NCBI RefSeq assembly: GCF_006351925.1
Contig: NZ_CP040924.1
Location: 3,477,501-3,541,500, forward strand
Source: Clostridium thermarum
GTDB taxonomy: Bacteria; Bacillota; Clostridia; Clostridiales; Clostridiaceae
Direction: 5' to 3'
DNA: 64,000 nt
The notes under the pieces: model-generated
What the model was told of the DNA's origin: nothing
Databases searched by the model: none
Seen by the model: the letters and a program-made list of their open reading frames with translations, nothing else
Translations under genes and position numbers: made by a program
Part shown: positions 34,185-43,255 of the stretch, in pieces
Numbering within the stretch: position 1 is the stretch's first letter
Layout: every line of letters begins with the position of its first letter

Positions 34185-34829
34185 ATGAATATTATGATTT
34201 TTCTTTGGAAGAAATGTTCTTTTATATTTTTAATTGCTTTATTTGTTTTTGGTTTCTTTAACTCAAAATTGTCCTTGATCGGTGCACTATGTATGATTTT
34301 ACCCTTAGTAATCTCTATTTTTAGAGGCAGATACTGGTGCGGCAATTTATGTCCCCGGGGCAGCTTATATGATAACCTCCTATTTGCTTTCAGCAATCAT
34401 AAACAAGTACCTAGAGTTTTAAAGTCTGAAATTATTCGATATACTATTGTAGTAATTATGCTCTCAACCTTCTTCAAAGGAATCCTATCGAGCAAGGGCG
34501 ATTTATTTAAAATCGGCATGGTTTTTTACAAAATAATAGGCATCACTACCCTAATAGGTATCCTATTAACGCTTTTATATAACGAAAGAGCCTGGTGTAA
34601 TATTTGTCCTATGGGAACCCTATCCAATTTGATAAGCCAGCTTAATGATAATCGAAAGCTGCTTAATGTTGGCACGAACTGTATTTCCTGCAGGATTTGT
34701 TCAAAGAAATGTCCTATGGGAGTAGCTCCTTACACACATAAAGGTAAGGGCATTGATAATCCTGATTGCATTCAATGCGGCCGCTGCCGAAAAGCTTGTC
34801 CCCAAAAATGTATTACATATAAAAAGTAG
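34185..34829 (+). CDS. Membrane 4Fe-4S protein, NapH/CcoG-like
   Basis: 214 residues: about four membrane helices with two cytoplasmic CxxxCP loops (YWCGNLCPRGSL and WCNICPMGTLS), then two [4Fe-4S] ferredoxin motifs (CISCRICSKKCPMG and CIQCGRCRKACP). This is the NapH/YccM-like electron-transfer architecture that links quinols or flavins to Fe-S acceptors. It is alone on its strand, without a reductase partner, and converges with a ferredoxin-type aldo/keto reductase. GAAGG lies nine to ten bases before the ATG; the ATG four codons in is an alternative. Confidence 0.88.
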   Translation: MNIMIFLWKKCSFIFLIALFVFGFFNSKLSLIGALCMILPLVISIFRGRYWCGNLCPRGSLYDNLLFAFSNHKQVPRVLKSEIIRYTIVVIMLSTFFKGILSSKGDLFKIGMVFYKIIGITTLIGILLTLLYNERAWCNICPMGTLSNLISQLNDNRKLLNVGTNCISCRICSKKCPMGVAPYTHKGKGIDNPDCIQCGRCRKACPQKCITYKK

Positions 34830-34865
34830 GTTTTGGAGTATGGTCAATGCCATATCCAAAACCTA
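34827..34865. terminator. Bidirectional terminator
   Basis: taggttttgg (34827-34836) with ccaaaaccta (34856-34865), continued inside by gtatgg/ccatat with one bulge. It overlaps the stop of the Fe-S protein and lies just ahead of the convergent reductase stop. Confidence 0.8.
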
Positions 34866-34870
34866 TTTGT

Positions 34871-36001
34871 TTATGCTCTTCCTAATTCTCTATGCAATTC
34901 CTTTAGATATGCTCTAATGCTTAAGTGTTGTGGACATACTTTTTCACATTTTCCGCACTCAGCACAAGCAGAAGCCTTTTCTGTTTCTTTTCTTCCATTA
35001 TAGTATTTGCTGCAGTTATCCCAATTGTCATAGATTGCTGCCTCATTGTAAGTAGCAAAGTTTCCAGGTATGTCTACTCCAAAAGGACAAGGCATACAGT
35101 ATCTGCAGGCTGTACAGTTTACTCTTGTAAGCCTCTTATACTGATCCCTTACTTCTCCTACCAGTGCTAATTCCTCTGCAGTCATGGCTGCCGGTAGAGC
35201 TGTTTCAGCAGTTCTCATGTTTTCTTCTACCATCTCCATTGAATTCATACCACTTAATACTAAGGAAATCTCTGGACGGTTCCACAGCCATCTTAGAGCC
35301 CATTCTGCAGGAGTTCTCTTTATCTCTGCTTTATCCCATATTTCTTGAACAACCTTTGGTGGAGTCTTAGCTAACTTTCCTCCAAGAAGGGGCTCCATTA
35401 TGATTACAGCCAGGCCCTTTGATGCAGCATATTCCAAGCCTTCTGTTCCCGCTTGATTATATTCATCCATATAATTATACTGGATCTGGCAGAAATCCCA
35501 ATCATAATCATCCACAATTTGCTTAAAAGCAGCAACATCATCATGGAAAGAAAAACCTGCATGCTTGATCTTACCGTTTTTTAAGGCTTTATCAAGAAAT
35601 TCTCTGGCTCCCAATTCCTTTATTTTATTCCAGCGGTTTTTATCCAGAGCATGTAATAGATAAAAATCTATATGGTCAGTCTCTAATCTGGCTAACTGCT
35701 CATCTAGGTACTTTTCAAAGTCCTCATATTTATTTACCAGCCATACCGGATTTTTATCGGCTATATACACTTTTTCTCTATAACCATCCTTCAAGGCTTT
35801 AGCTAGTAATCCTTCACTTTTTCCGCCATGATATACATAGGCAGTGTCTAAGTAATTTATTCCCTTATCAATAGCGTACCTGAGCTGTTTTACAGCCTCT
35901 TCTTCATTTATTTCCCCATTTTCAAGCACTGGGAATCTCATGCAGCCAAACCCCAAAGCAGATACCTTCACTCCAGTTTTCCCAAACTCCCTGTATTGCA
36001 T
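34871..36001 (-). CDS. Aldo/keto reductase with C-terminal [4Fe-4S] ferredoxin domain
   Basis: 376 residues. An AKR TIM barrel (1-290) with catalytic Asp/Tyr in NYLDTAYVYHGGKSE and Lys in IADKNP, and HIDFYLLHALD. A C-terminal region has cysteine motifs CTACRYCMPCPFGV and CAECGKCEKVCPQHL for two clusters. Members reduce aldehydes or ketones using ferredoxin or NADPH; substrate unknown. The ATG at 36001, seven bases after GGAG, is chosen over an in-frame TTG six bases upstream. Confidence 0.92.
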   Translation of the reverse strand: MQYREFGKTGVKVSALGFGCMRFPVLENGEINEEEAVKQLRYAIDKGINYLDTAYVYHGGKSEGLLAKALKDGYREKVYIADKNPVWLVNKYEDFEKYLDEQLARLETDHIDFYLLHALDKNRWNKIKELGAREFLDKALKNGKIKHAGFSFHDDVAAFKQIVDDYDWDFCQIQYNYMDEYNQAGTEGLEYAASKGLAVIIMEPLLGGKLAKTPPKVVQEIWDKAEIKRTPAEWALRWLWNRPEISLVLSGMNSMEMVEENMRTAETALPAAMTAEELALVGEVRDQYKRLTRVNCTACRYCMPCPFGVDIPGNFATYNEAAIYDNWDNCSKYYNGRKETEKASACAECGKCEKVCPQHLSIRAYLKELHRELGRA

Positions 36002-36034
36002 ATTCAATCTCCATCTCCCTTTTCTATATTATTT

Positions 36035-36553
36035 TTATTCAAAGTCTTTATATAAAAAACTAGGCTGTACTCCTGTATTATCTTGGTACTTACCACTGTT
36101 ATACTTATCATAATCCCCTTCTATGGTATGATAATATATTTGGCATATTTCCACATTGGGATATATCCTTATGGGTTGTACACAGAATATCTCTAAAGTC
36201 CAAAATCCCTTAAAACCCACATCACCAAAACCAGCTGTTACATGAATAAACAATCCTAAACGACCCACAGAGGAACGACCTTCCAGCATAGGAACGTACT
36301 TGTCTGTAGCGGTATATTCAACTGTTCTTCCTAAATAGAGTTTTCCCGGTTCCAACAAAAGCCCTTCTTCAGGAATAAGTATTCTTTTATATCTATTAGG
36401 CTTCTTCATGTCTAAAACGTCTTCGTCATAAACAAGTAATTCATTATGAAGTCTCAAATTATAACTGTTAGGATTCAGTTGTTTTTCGTTATATGGCTCA
36501 ATAATAATATTACTGCCAAGATTTTTTGCAATCTCCCTACCTGAAAGTATCAT
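36035..36553 (-). CDS. dcd: dCTP deaminase (dCTP deaminase/dUTPase family)
   Basis: 172 residues. Trimeric dUTPase-like fold with LNPNSYNLRL, MLEGRSSVGRLGLFIHVTAGFGDVGFKG and the catalytic Glu in WTLEIF. It converts dCTP to dUTP, feeding dTMP synthesis by thymidylate synthase (thyA lies 10 kb away). GGAGGG precedes the ATG. Bifunctional deaminase/dUTPase activity is possible but cannot be told from sequence. Confidence 0.93.
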   Translation of the reverse strand: MILSGREIAKNLGSNIIIEPYNEKQLNPNSYNLRLHNELLVYDEDVLDMKKPNRYKRILIPEEGLLLEPGKLYLGRTVEYTATDKYVPMLEGRSSVGRLGLFIHVTAGFGDVGFKGFWTLEIFCVQPIRIYPNVEICQIYYHTIEGDYDKYNSGKYQDNTGVQPSFLYKDFE

Positions 36554-36716
36554 TGATATCCCTCCTTCTTTAGTACTGCATAATAAAAATTATACGTCAA
36601 TAAACCGTGGAAAAACAATGGACAAATTAATAAAATTCTTTGGGTTTTAATGTAATTTTTTTCCCCATTTTTAATATGCTATATTGAATGCCTATTTTTT
36701 AGCAGGAGGATAGTTT

Positions 36717-37997
36717 ATGAAAGTTGTTATTATTGGTGGTGGATGGGCAGGTTGCGCTGCAGCGGTTACTGCCAAAAAAGCCGGTGCTGATGTTGAAATA
36801 TATGAAAGAACAGATTTACTGCTTGGTGTAGGAAACGTTGGCGGCATTATGAGAAACAACGGAAGATATACCGCTGCTGAGGAGTTAATAAACCTTGGTG
36901 CCGGTGACCTTATCAAAATAACAGATAGCTGTGCCCGCCATAAAAATATAGACTTCCCCGGACATAAACATGCTTGGCTCTGCGATGTAGGGAAAATAGA
37001 AGTTGCTGTGAGAAAATATTTATTGGCTATGGGGGTAAAAATCAACTTTACTTCCAGAGTTGCAAATATAAAAAAGGAAGGCAATAAAATTACAGGACTA
37101 TATCTCTCAAACTGGGACTTTATTGAAGGAGATGTATTTATTGAAGCAACAGGCTCCACCGGGGCTATGGACAATTGTTCAAAATACGGCAACGGCTGTG
37201 TAATGTGCGTGTTAAGATGTCCAACCTTTGGGGGAAGAGTTAGCATCACTGCCAAAGCCGGAATACAAGATATAAAGGGTGAAAGGGAAGATGGTACACC
37301 CGGTGCCTTCAGCGGTTCCTGTGAGATCCCAAGGGACTGTCTATCTGAGGATCTTTTAAAAGAACTGGATGAGAAAGGGGCGGTGGTCTTACAGGTTCCT
37401 AAAGAAGATGTAAATCTTGATAAGTTAGATTTAAAGGTCTGCCAGCAATATGCCTTACCACAATTTGCTGAAAATCTTGTACTGTTGGATACAGGCCACA
37501 TAAAAGTCATGTCTCCGTTCTATTCAATTGAAAAGCTTCGAAAACTGCCTGGCCTTGAAAACGCCAGGTATATGGACCCATACTCCGGTGGCAAGGGTAA
37601 CTCAGTAAGGTATCTCTCTGCTGCTCCCAGAACTGATGACATGAAGGTCATTGGACTGGATAATCTTTTCTGTGCCGGTGAAAAATCCGGATTTTTTATC
37701 GGTCATACGGAAGCAATGTGCACAGGAAGCTTAGCGGGCCACAATGCCGTAAGATATGCTCTTGGTATGCCCCTGTTAGTTCTCCCTCAAGAGACAGTCA
37801 TAGGGGATATAATCTACTACTCCAATTACAGACTATCCACCCCGGATGGTAAAAAGGTACGTCATACCTTCTCCGGAGCCGAGTATTTTGAGAGAATGAA
37901 AGAAAAAGGCCTGTATAGTGTTGATAATGAAGATATTAGGCTGCGAATCAAAAAGCTTGGCTTAACCAATGTATTTGCTAAACCACTAATCAATTAA
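36717..37997 (+). CDS. FAD-dependent oxidoreductase, GidA/TrmFO-like superfamily
   Basis: 426 residues. The N-terminal dinucleotide motif IIGGGWAGCAAA and the C-terminal FAD contact GLDNLFCAGEKSGFFIGHTEAMCTG place it in the FAD-linked oxidoreductase family related to MnmG/TrmFO but not either enzyme. A Cys cluster (NCSKYGNGCVMCVLRCPTFGG, split here as NCSKYGNGC and VMCVLRC) may hold metal or be redox-active. Substrate unknown. AGGAGG precedes the ATG at seven bases. Single gene. Confidence 0.85.
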   Translation: MKVVIIGGGWAGCAAAVTAKKAGADVEIYERTDLLLGVGNVGGIMRNNGRYTAAEELINLGAGDLIKITDSCARHKNIDFPGHKHAWLCDVGKIEVAVRKYLLAMGVKINFTSRVANIKKEGNKITGLYLSNWDFIEGDVFIEATGSTGAMDNCSKYGNGCVMCVLRCPTFGGRVSITAKAGIQDIKGEREDGTPGAFSGSCEIPRDCLSEDLLKELDEKGAVVLQVPKEDVNLDKLDLKVCQQYALPQFAENLVLLDTGHIKVMSPFYSIEKLRKLPGLENARYMDPYSGGKGNSVRYLSAAPRTDDMKVIGLDNLFCAGEKSGFFIGHTEAMCTGSLAGHNAVRYALGMPLLVLPQETVIGDIIYYSNYRLSTPDGKKVRHTFSGAEYFERMKEKGLYSVDNEDIRLRIKKLGLTNVFAKPLIN

Positions 37998-38022
37998 GGA
38001 AATCCGGCAAAGCCGGATTTCC
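37998..38022 (+). terminator. GC-rich hairpin after the FAD oxidoreductase gene
   Basis: ggaaatccggc (37998-38008), AAA loop, gccggatttcc (38012-38022). A perfect 11-bp stem directly after the stop codon, but without a proper U-tract; a transcript-stabilising hairpin is an alternative. Confidence 0.6.
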
Positions 38023-38062
38023 TCCTTATAAATATAAAAGGGAAACTGTGGCCTCCCTCATA

Positions 38063-39847
38063 TTACTTAACTTTGTCTTTGCTTAATTCCAAGAACTTTT
38101 CAATGTCTTCCTCTATTGTCTTTAAAGAGCTTCGCCAGAAGTCTACGTTGTGAACATCTATACCCATCAGCTTGGTAACATCTGCAATCTTGTTCTTTCC
38201 TGTTACACTTAGAAGCTTATCATAATCTGCTGCAAATTCTTTACCTCTCTTTAGGTATTCAGCGTAAAGCCCCTTTGCAAATAATAGACCAAAGGCATAA
38301 GGGAAATTGTAGAAGTTAGAGGATGCATAGTAATAGTGTGGTTTTGGTACCCACATGTATGGGTGAAGGAATTCAGGATCCAATCCTTCTCCATAAGCTT
38401 CCTTTTGAGCATGTACCATTATATCATTTAGTTCTTTTGCAGTTAAGGAACTCTCTTTTCTTCTTTCAAAGACTTCACTTTCAAAAATGAACCTGCTATA
38501 TATATCAACAATTACCTGTCCACAATCGCTTATTTCCTGTTCAAGAATGAAGAAGGCTTCTTCCTTAGATGCATTCTTTACAGCAGCCTTTTTAACTATA
38601 GTTTCACAGAAGGTTGAAGCAGTTTCAGCAATAGGCATTGGATAATCGCTGTTTAATATCTTTTCCTGCATCAGACATTCGCCATGATAGCCATGACCCA
38701 ACTCATGAGCCATAGTAACTACATCGCTGAAAGTGCCTCCATAGTTAAGCATTATTCTGCTTTCACCGATGGCATGTATATTAGAGCAGAAGGCTCCTCC
38801 TACCTTTCCTTCTTTTGGCTTAACATCTATCCAGCTGTTGTCCATAGCCTTTTGGGCGAAGTCTGCCAACCTGTCGCTGAAGGTTCTGAAATTGTCCACT
38901 ACAAACTTCTTTCCTTCTTCATAAGGGAAAGGCATATCTACGTCCCCAACAGGAGCAAACAGATCATAGAAAGGAAGGCCATTTTTGCTGCCCATTAACT
39001 CTCCTTTTCTTCTATAATATTTTCTGAAGGCAGGGAGACTTTCTCTCATTGCAGTAAGCATGGCATCAAGGGTTTCCTTATCCATTCTTGATTTGGATAG
39101 TGTTTCATGCAGCGGAGATTCAAAGCCTCTCATATCACACACTGTGATAACCTCTCCTTTTATCCCATTAAGGCTTGCCGCAACAGAATCCTGAATTTTG
39201 TTATAGGCTGCCAATTCAGCTTCATAGGCTTTCTTTCTAAGCTCTCTGTCTTTTTCATAAGCCATATTCCTTATAACAGTAAGCGGTAGCTGCTTCTTTT
39301 CTCCATCAAGTTCTATGTCTACCTTTAATGTAGAAGTCAATAAATCCTTTAGCTTTGACCAAGCATTTGAACCGGTGTTTCTCATCTTCGCAATAACTGC
39401 TTCTTCACTGTCACTTAATAAGTACTTGCTCTTTTCTACAATCTCCATAAGGTGGAAGCTGTGTTCAGCCAATATAGTCGAAGCAGCAATGAGCTTATCC
39501 ATATCCGGTACTCCTCCTATCCATCTCTGAAGCTTAGCCTGATGCTCTGCAGTAGATGCAGACTTAACCTGCAGTATTTCTGAATATTTAAGTGCTTTAT
39601 CGTTCTTTGTATCAACACTTAAGGTAAGTTCAGCAAAGTTATATAGCTTGCTGATTAACTTAGCTCCTCTGCTTTCTATTTCAATGTATTGCTCTAATTT
39701 TTTTTCTGCGTCCTCATAGTTGGTAGTTGTAGCATCTACCCAATTTTTATATTCTTCAATATATGTATCGAAGCCTTCCATATCTCTTTTAAATTCTTCA
39801 CTGTCAAAAGATGGATACAACTCCTTCAAACTCCAAGTATAATCCAT
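38063..39847 (-). CDS. pepF: Oligoendopeptidase F
   Basis: 594 residues. M3 metallopeptidase with zinc motif HELGHGYH (HExxH) and the downstream Glu (ETASTFCETI). It degrades cytoplasmic oligopeptides of about 7-17 residues. The PepF N-terminal pattern (WSLKELYPSFDSEEF) and the YASSNFYNFPYAFG region are typical. AAGGAGG precedes the ATG. Single gene, convergent with the FAD oxidoreductase. Confidence 0.95.
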   Translation of the reverse strand: MDYTWSLKELYPSFDSEEFKRDMEGFDTYIEEYKNWVDATTTNYEDAEKKLEQYIEIESRGAKLISKLYNFAELTLSVDTKNDKALKYSEILQVKSASTAEHQAKLQRWIGGVPDMDKLIAASTILAEHSFHLMEIVEKSKYLLSDSEEAVIAKMRNTGSNAWSKLKDLLTSTLKVDIELDGEKKQLPLTVIRNMAYEKDRELRKKAYEAELAAYNKIQDSVAASLNGIKGEVITVCDMRGFESPLHETLSKSRMDKETLDAMLTAMRESLPAFRKYYRRKGELMGSKNGLPFYDLFAPVGDVDMPFPYEEGKKFVVDNFRTFSDRLADFAQKAMDNSWIDVKPKEGKVGGAFCSNIHAIGESRIMLNYGGTFSDVVTMAHELGHGYHGECLMQEKILNSDYPMPIAETASTFCETIVKKAAVKNASKEEAFFILEQEISDCGQVIVDIYSRFIFESEVFERRKESSLTAKELNDIMVHAQKEAYGEGLDPEFLHPYMWVPKPHYYYASSNFYNFPYAFGLLFAKGLYAEYLKRGKEFAADYDKLLSVTGKNKIADVTKLMGIDVHNVDFWRSSLKTIEEDIEKFLELSKDKVK

Positions 39848-39944
39848 TTTTTATACCTCCTTATTATAAAATCACAATATATTTGCTTAGTGTTAAATTA
39901 AATTATACACTATTTTATTATTAGATAACATATTTTTATTAAAA

Positions 39945-39969
39945 AATGCTATCCAAAAAGGATAGCATT
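39945..39969 (-). terminator. Terminator overlapping the SDR stop codon
   Basis: aatgctatcc (39945-39954) and ggatagcatt (39960-39969), a 10-bp stem and five-base loop, followed on the minus strand by a T-run. The stop codon lies in one arm. Confidence 0.85.
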
Positions 39970-40849
39970 AACTGTTAACTATTACTCCACCATTTACATG
40001 GATTGTCTGTCCTGTAATATAAGATGCATCATTGGAAGCCAGGAATACATAGGCTGCTGCCAGTTCCACCGGTTGACCTGCTCTTGCCATTGGAGTGTCG
40101 CTGCCAAACTTTGCAACATCCTGTTCATTGAAAGAGGCTGGTATTAAAGGTGTCCATATGGGGCCTGGGGCTACTGCATTAACCCTGATATTTTTTGATG
40201 CAAGATTGGTGGACAATGATCTTGTAAAAGTAGTCAGAGCGCCCTTAGTTGCGGAATAGTCAATTAAATCCTGGCTTCCCTTGTAAGCTGTTATGGATGT
40301 TGTGTTTATTATTGAGCTGCCTGCCTTTAAATAGGGCAGTACTGCCTTGGTCAAATAAAAAGCTGAAAATACATTAGTCTTAAATGTCCTCTCTAATTGT
40401 TCTTTTGTTATATCCTCCAATTTAGTTTGGACATGCTGCTCTGCAGCATTATTTACCAGTATATCTATTTTCCCAAATTCCCCTATAACCCTATTTACCG
40501 CTTCTATGCAGAAGTTCTCGTCTCCCACATCACCAGCTATTAGCATGCACTTTCTTCCGGTCTTATCTATATGAGTTTTTGTCTGTTCAGCATCTTCATT
40601 TTCATTCAAATATATAATGGCTATATCTGCACCTTCCTTGGCAAAAGCCAGTGCAACAGCCCTTCCTATACCACTGTCTCCACCGGTTATCACAGCTATC
40701 TTATCTTTAAGCCTTCCCGGCGCAATTCCGTAATCCGGATCTTCAAATATAGGTCTTGGGTTCATATTCTTTTCAATTCCAGGCTGCCTATCCTGCTTTT
40801 GAGTTGGAAAGGACTTGGGATAGTTAACCCCTGGGAAGTATTCTGTCAT
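39968..40849 (-). CDS. Short-chain dehydrogenase/reductase (GSP39/YghA-like)
   Basis: 293 residues. Cofactor motif TGGDSGIGRAVA, NNAAEQ, and catalytic Ser/Tyr/Lys (NTTSITAYKG, DYSATKGAL). The 40-residue N-terminal extension (FPTQKQDRQPG...PRPIFEDPDYG) is typical of general-stress SDRs such as YghA and GSP39. Probably NADP(H)-dependent; substrate unknown. GGAGG precedes the ATG. Confidence 0.92.
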   Translation of the reverse strand: MTEYFPGVNYPKSFPTQKQDRQPGIEKNMNPRPIFEDPDYGIAPGRLKDKIAVITGGDSGIGRAVALAFAKEGADIAIIYLNENEDAEQTKTHIDKTGRKCMLIAGDVGDENFCIEAVNRVIGEFGKIDILVNNAAEQHVQTKLEDITKEQLERTFKTNVFSAFYLTKAVLPYLKAGSSIINTTSITAYKGSQDLIDYSATKGALTTFTRSLSTNLASKNIRVNAVAPGPIWTPLIPASFNEQDVAKFGSDTPMARAGQPVELAAAYVFLASNDASYITGQTIHVNGGVIVNS

Positions 40850-40921
40850 AATAGCACCTCCGTGATTATAGAAAAATACTTAGTCGGTACTATTATTTGT
40901 TAAATGCTTTTATTTATGCTT

Positions 40922-41383
40922 TTATTTATACTTTTTCTCATGTTCTAAAAGCCACTCTTTTCTCCAAAGTCCCCAGGCATAACCGGTAAGCTTTCCATCA
41001 GCACCTACAACCCTGTGACAGGGTACAATAATGCTGACAGGATTCTTCCCGTTGGTAGTCCCTACTGCTCTCACAGCCTTTTCATTGCCTATTCTCTTGG
41101 CTATATCCTTATAGGATACCTTTTCTCCATAGGAAACTTTAGAAAGTTCCGTCCAGACCTTTTTTTGAAATTCAGTTCCCTTTAAAAGATAGCTCACATC
41201 AAAACTTTTCCTTTTTCCTGCAAAATACTCATCAAGTTGAGTAATGCAGTCTTTTATATGCTCAGGATAACACTCTTTGTTTTGGCCTTCTTCCGCAAAA
41301 TCTATTGCGAGAATAGCCTCATCATCTCCCTTTATTCTTATATATCCGATTGGTGATTGATAATAATAAATATATTCCTTCAT
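40922..41383 (-). CDS. ogt: Methylated-DNA--protein-cysteine methyltransferase
   Basis: 153 residues. The suicide cysteine is in IIVPCHRVVG, with the upstream helix-turn-helix (VSYKDIAKRIGNEKAVRAVGT). It repairs O6-alkylguanine by transferring the alkyl group to itself. GGGAG lies seven bases before the ATG at 41383; the longer frame from 41413 would overlap namA. The start is four bases after the namA stop, so its SD lies around the end of namA and translation is probably coupled. Confidence 0.93.
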   Translation of the reverse strand: MKEYIYYYQSPIGYIRIKGDDEAILAIDFAEEGQNKECYPEHIKDCITQLDEYFAGKRKSFDVSYLLKGTEFQKKVWTELSKVSYGEKVSYKDIAKRIGNEKAVRAVGTTNGKNPVSIIVPCHRVVGADGKLTGYAWGLWRKEWLLEHEKKYK

Positions 41384-41387
41384 CCTG

Positions 41388-42410
41388 CTACTCCCTATAT
41401 TTTCCCCGTTCATATTGAACCGGCCATTGTATTTCTGTCTTTAAATCATGAGCAGCTTTTAAGGTCCAATACGGATTTCTTAGGAGTTCTCTTCCCAAGA
41501 ATATCATATCAGCCTTGCCTGCCTGAAGTACTTCCTCACATTGATCTGCTGTAGTCAAAAGTCCCCCTGCTATCACCGGTAGGCCTGTGAGGTTTTTTAT
41601 AGTTTCTGCAAAGTCTACCTGGTAGCCGGGATAGGCCTTAACTGTCACATCTACAACTCCTCCGGAACTTACGTCAACCAAATCTATTCCCAGGTCTTTA
41701 ACTAAGTTGACCATATCCGCTAAGTCCTCAGGATGGTTTCCTTCCTCTTCATAATCCTCTGCAGTGACCCTTACAATAAGAGGCTTACTCCAAACCTCTC
41801 TTACAGCTTCAAGCACTTCTTTTAAGAACCGTACCCTGTTCTCCTTGCTTCCGCCATACTCATCTCCCCTCTTGTTTGTCAGCGGTGACAAGAATTCATT
41901 GATAAGGTAACCATGAGCAGCATGGATTTCAATTACTTCATAGCCAGCAGTCAAAGCTCTTTCGGCTGCCTTTTTAAAAGCCTCTATTACCCTTTTTATA
42001 TCTTCCTTGCTCATCTCCGTAGGGGTCTTATATTCCTCACTGAAGGCTATGGCGCTTGGTCCTATCACCGGTTCAGAGAAAACCGTGGATTTTCTTCCGG
42101 CGTGGGCAAGCTGTATGCCCGGCACTGATCCGTTATCTTTTATGGATTTTACAATCTTTCTTAGACCCTCTATATGTTCATCCTTCCATATTCCCAAATC
42201 TCTGTCACTTATCCTACCGCAGCTTTCAACGGCAGTTGCCTCTTGAATGATGAGCCCTGTTCCACCTAATGCCCTTGCGGCATAATGAATTATGTGCCAA
42301 TCTTGTACCATACCATCATTGTCAGCACTGTACATACACATGGGAGCCATGACAACTCTGTTTTTTATTGTAACTCCTTTTATGCTGATCTGCTCAAAAA
42401 GCTTAGCCAT
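41388..42410 (-). CDS. namA: NADPH dehydrogenase NamA (old yellow enzyme family)
   Basis: 340 residues. An FMN-containing TIM barrel with the OYE pattern VMAPMCMYSADNDGMVQDWHIIHY, the substrate-binding HAAHGYL and RVTAEDY. It reduces alpha,beta-unsaturated carbonyls and nitro compounds with NADPH and is linked to electrophile detoxification in YqjM-like members. AAGGAGG precedes the ATG. It is co-transcribed with the DNA alkylation-repair gene ogt, consistent with a joint response to reactive electrophiles. Confidence 0.93.
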   Translation of the reverse strand: MAKLFEQISIKGVTIKNRVVMAPMCMYSADNDGMVQDWHIIHYAARALGGTGLIIQEATAVESCGRISDRDLGIWKDEHIEGLRKIVKSIKDNGSVPGIQLAHAGRKSTVFSEPVIGPSAIAFSEEYKTPTEMSKEDIKRVIEAFKKAAERALTAGYEVIEIHAAHGYLINEFLSPLTNKRGDEYGGSKENRVRFLKEVLEAVREVWSKPLIVRVTAEDYEEEGNHPEDLADMVNLVKDLGIDLVDVSSGGVVDVTVKAYPGYQVDFAETIKNLTGLPVIAGGLLTTADQCEEVLQAGKADMIFLGRELLRNPYWTLKAAHDLKTEIQWPVQYERGKYRE

Positions 42411-42565
42411 TCATAATCCTCCTTATCTAAGTTTTAAATTCCAAACCCCTTGTTATTTTGATATACTTAATTATAACATATGTATTTTTTTCTAATGTTA
42501 TTTTAATCTTTAGCTAAATATTTTTTAATTACACTGAGTTATCCTATAATTAAGGAGGTTTTCTT

Positions 42566-43255
42566 ATGGCTGGTGAAAGAATATTGATAATTGAGGACGA
42601 GATAAAAATTTCAAGATTTATTGAGTTAGAGCTGAAATATGAGGGCTATATCGTAGACCAAGCTTTTGATGGCAGAACCGGGTTAGAAAAAGCTCAAAGC
42701 GGAAACTTTGATCTTGTAATATTGGATGTAATGCTGCCTTCTCTTAATGGTATGGAGGTCCTGCGCCGTCTTAGACAAACCTCTGAGGTCTCAGTAATTA
42801 TGCTTACCGCCAAGGACGAAATTACTGATAAGGTTATGGGACTCGATATTGGCGCAGACGACTATATGACAAAGCCCTTTGCTATAGAGGAACTTTTAGC
42901 TAGAATAAGAGTTGCTTTAAAAAGGAAGAAATCTGTACCTCAAATCTTGCCGAATAATCAGCTTTCCATCGGCAAGCTTGTCTTGGATCAAGATAAATAT
43001 ACCGTAAGCTATGACGGTGAGCTTATTGAACTTACGAAAAAAGAATTTGATTTAATTAAGTATCTCATGGAAAATAAAAATTCTGTTCTTACAAGAGATA
43101 AAATATTAGAAACGGTGTGGGGTTATGACTACTATGGCGATACCAATGTGGTGGATGTATATATAAGATATTTGCGAAGCAAGATTGATGATAAGTATAA
43201 TGTAAAACTCATTCATACCGTTAGAGGGGTGGGATACGTTCTAAAATATGAATAA
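42566..43255 (+). CDS. OmpR-family response regulator
   Basis: 229 residues. Receiver domain (1-118) with acidic pair at Glu10/Asp11, phospho-acceptor Asp54 (VILDVMLPSLNG), Thr in MLTAKD and Lys in MTKPF; then a winged helix (about 130-229, LTKKEFDLIKYLMENKNSVLTRDKILETVWGYD). AAGGAGG precedes the ATG and a TATAAT lies at 42545. It overlaps the sensor kinase gene by eight bases. The target genes are unknown. Confidence 0.95.
   Translation: MAGERILIIEDEIKISRFIELELKYEGYIVDQAFDGRTGLEKAQSGNFDLVILDVMLPSLNGMEVLRRLRQTSEVSVIMLTAKDEITDKVMGLDIGADDYMTKPFAIEELLARIRVALKRKKSVPQILPNNQLSIGKLVLDQDKYTVSYDGELIELTKKEFDLIKYLMENKNSVLTRDKILETVWGYDYYGDTNVVDVYIRYLRSKIDDKYNVKLIHTVRGVGYVLKYE

Noticed and set aside
36692-37510. 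272-codon minus-strand ORF
   Set aside because: Lies wholly antisense to the well-supported FAD oxidoreductase, has Ser/Pro-rich shadow composition and no SD.
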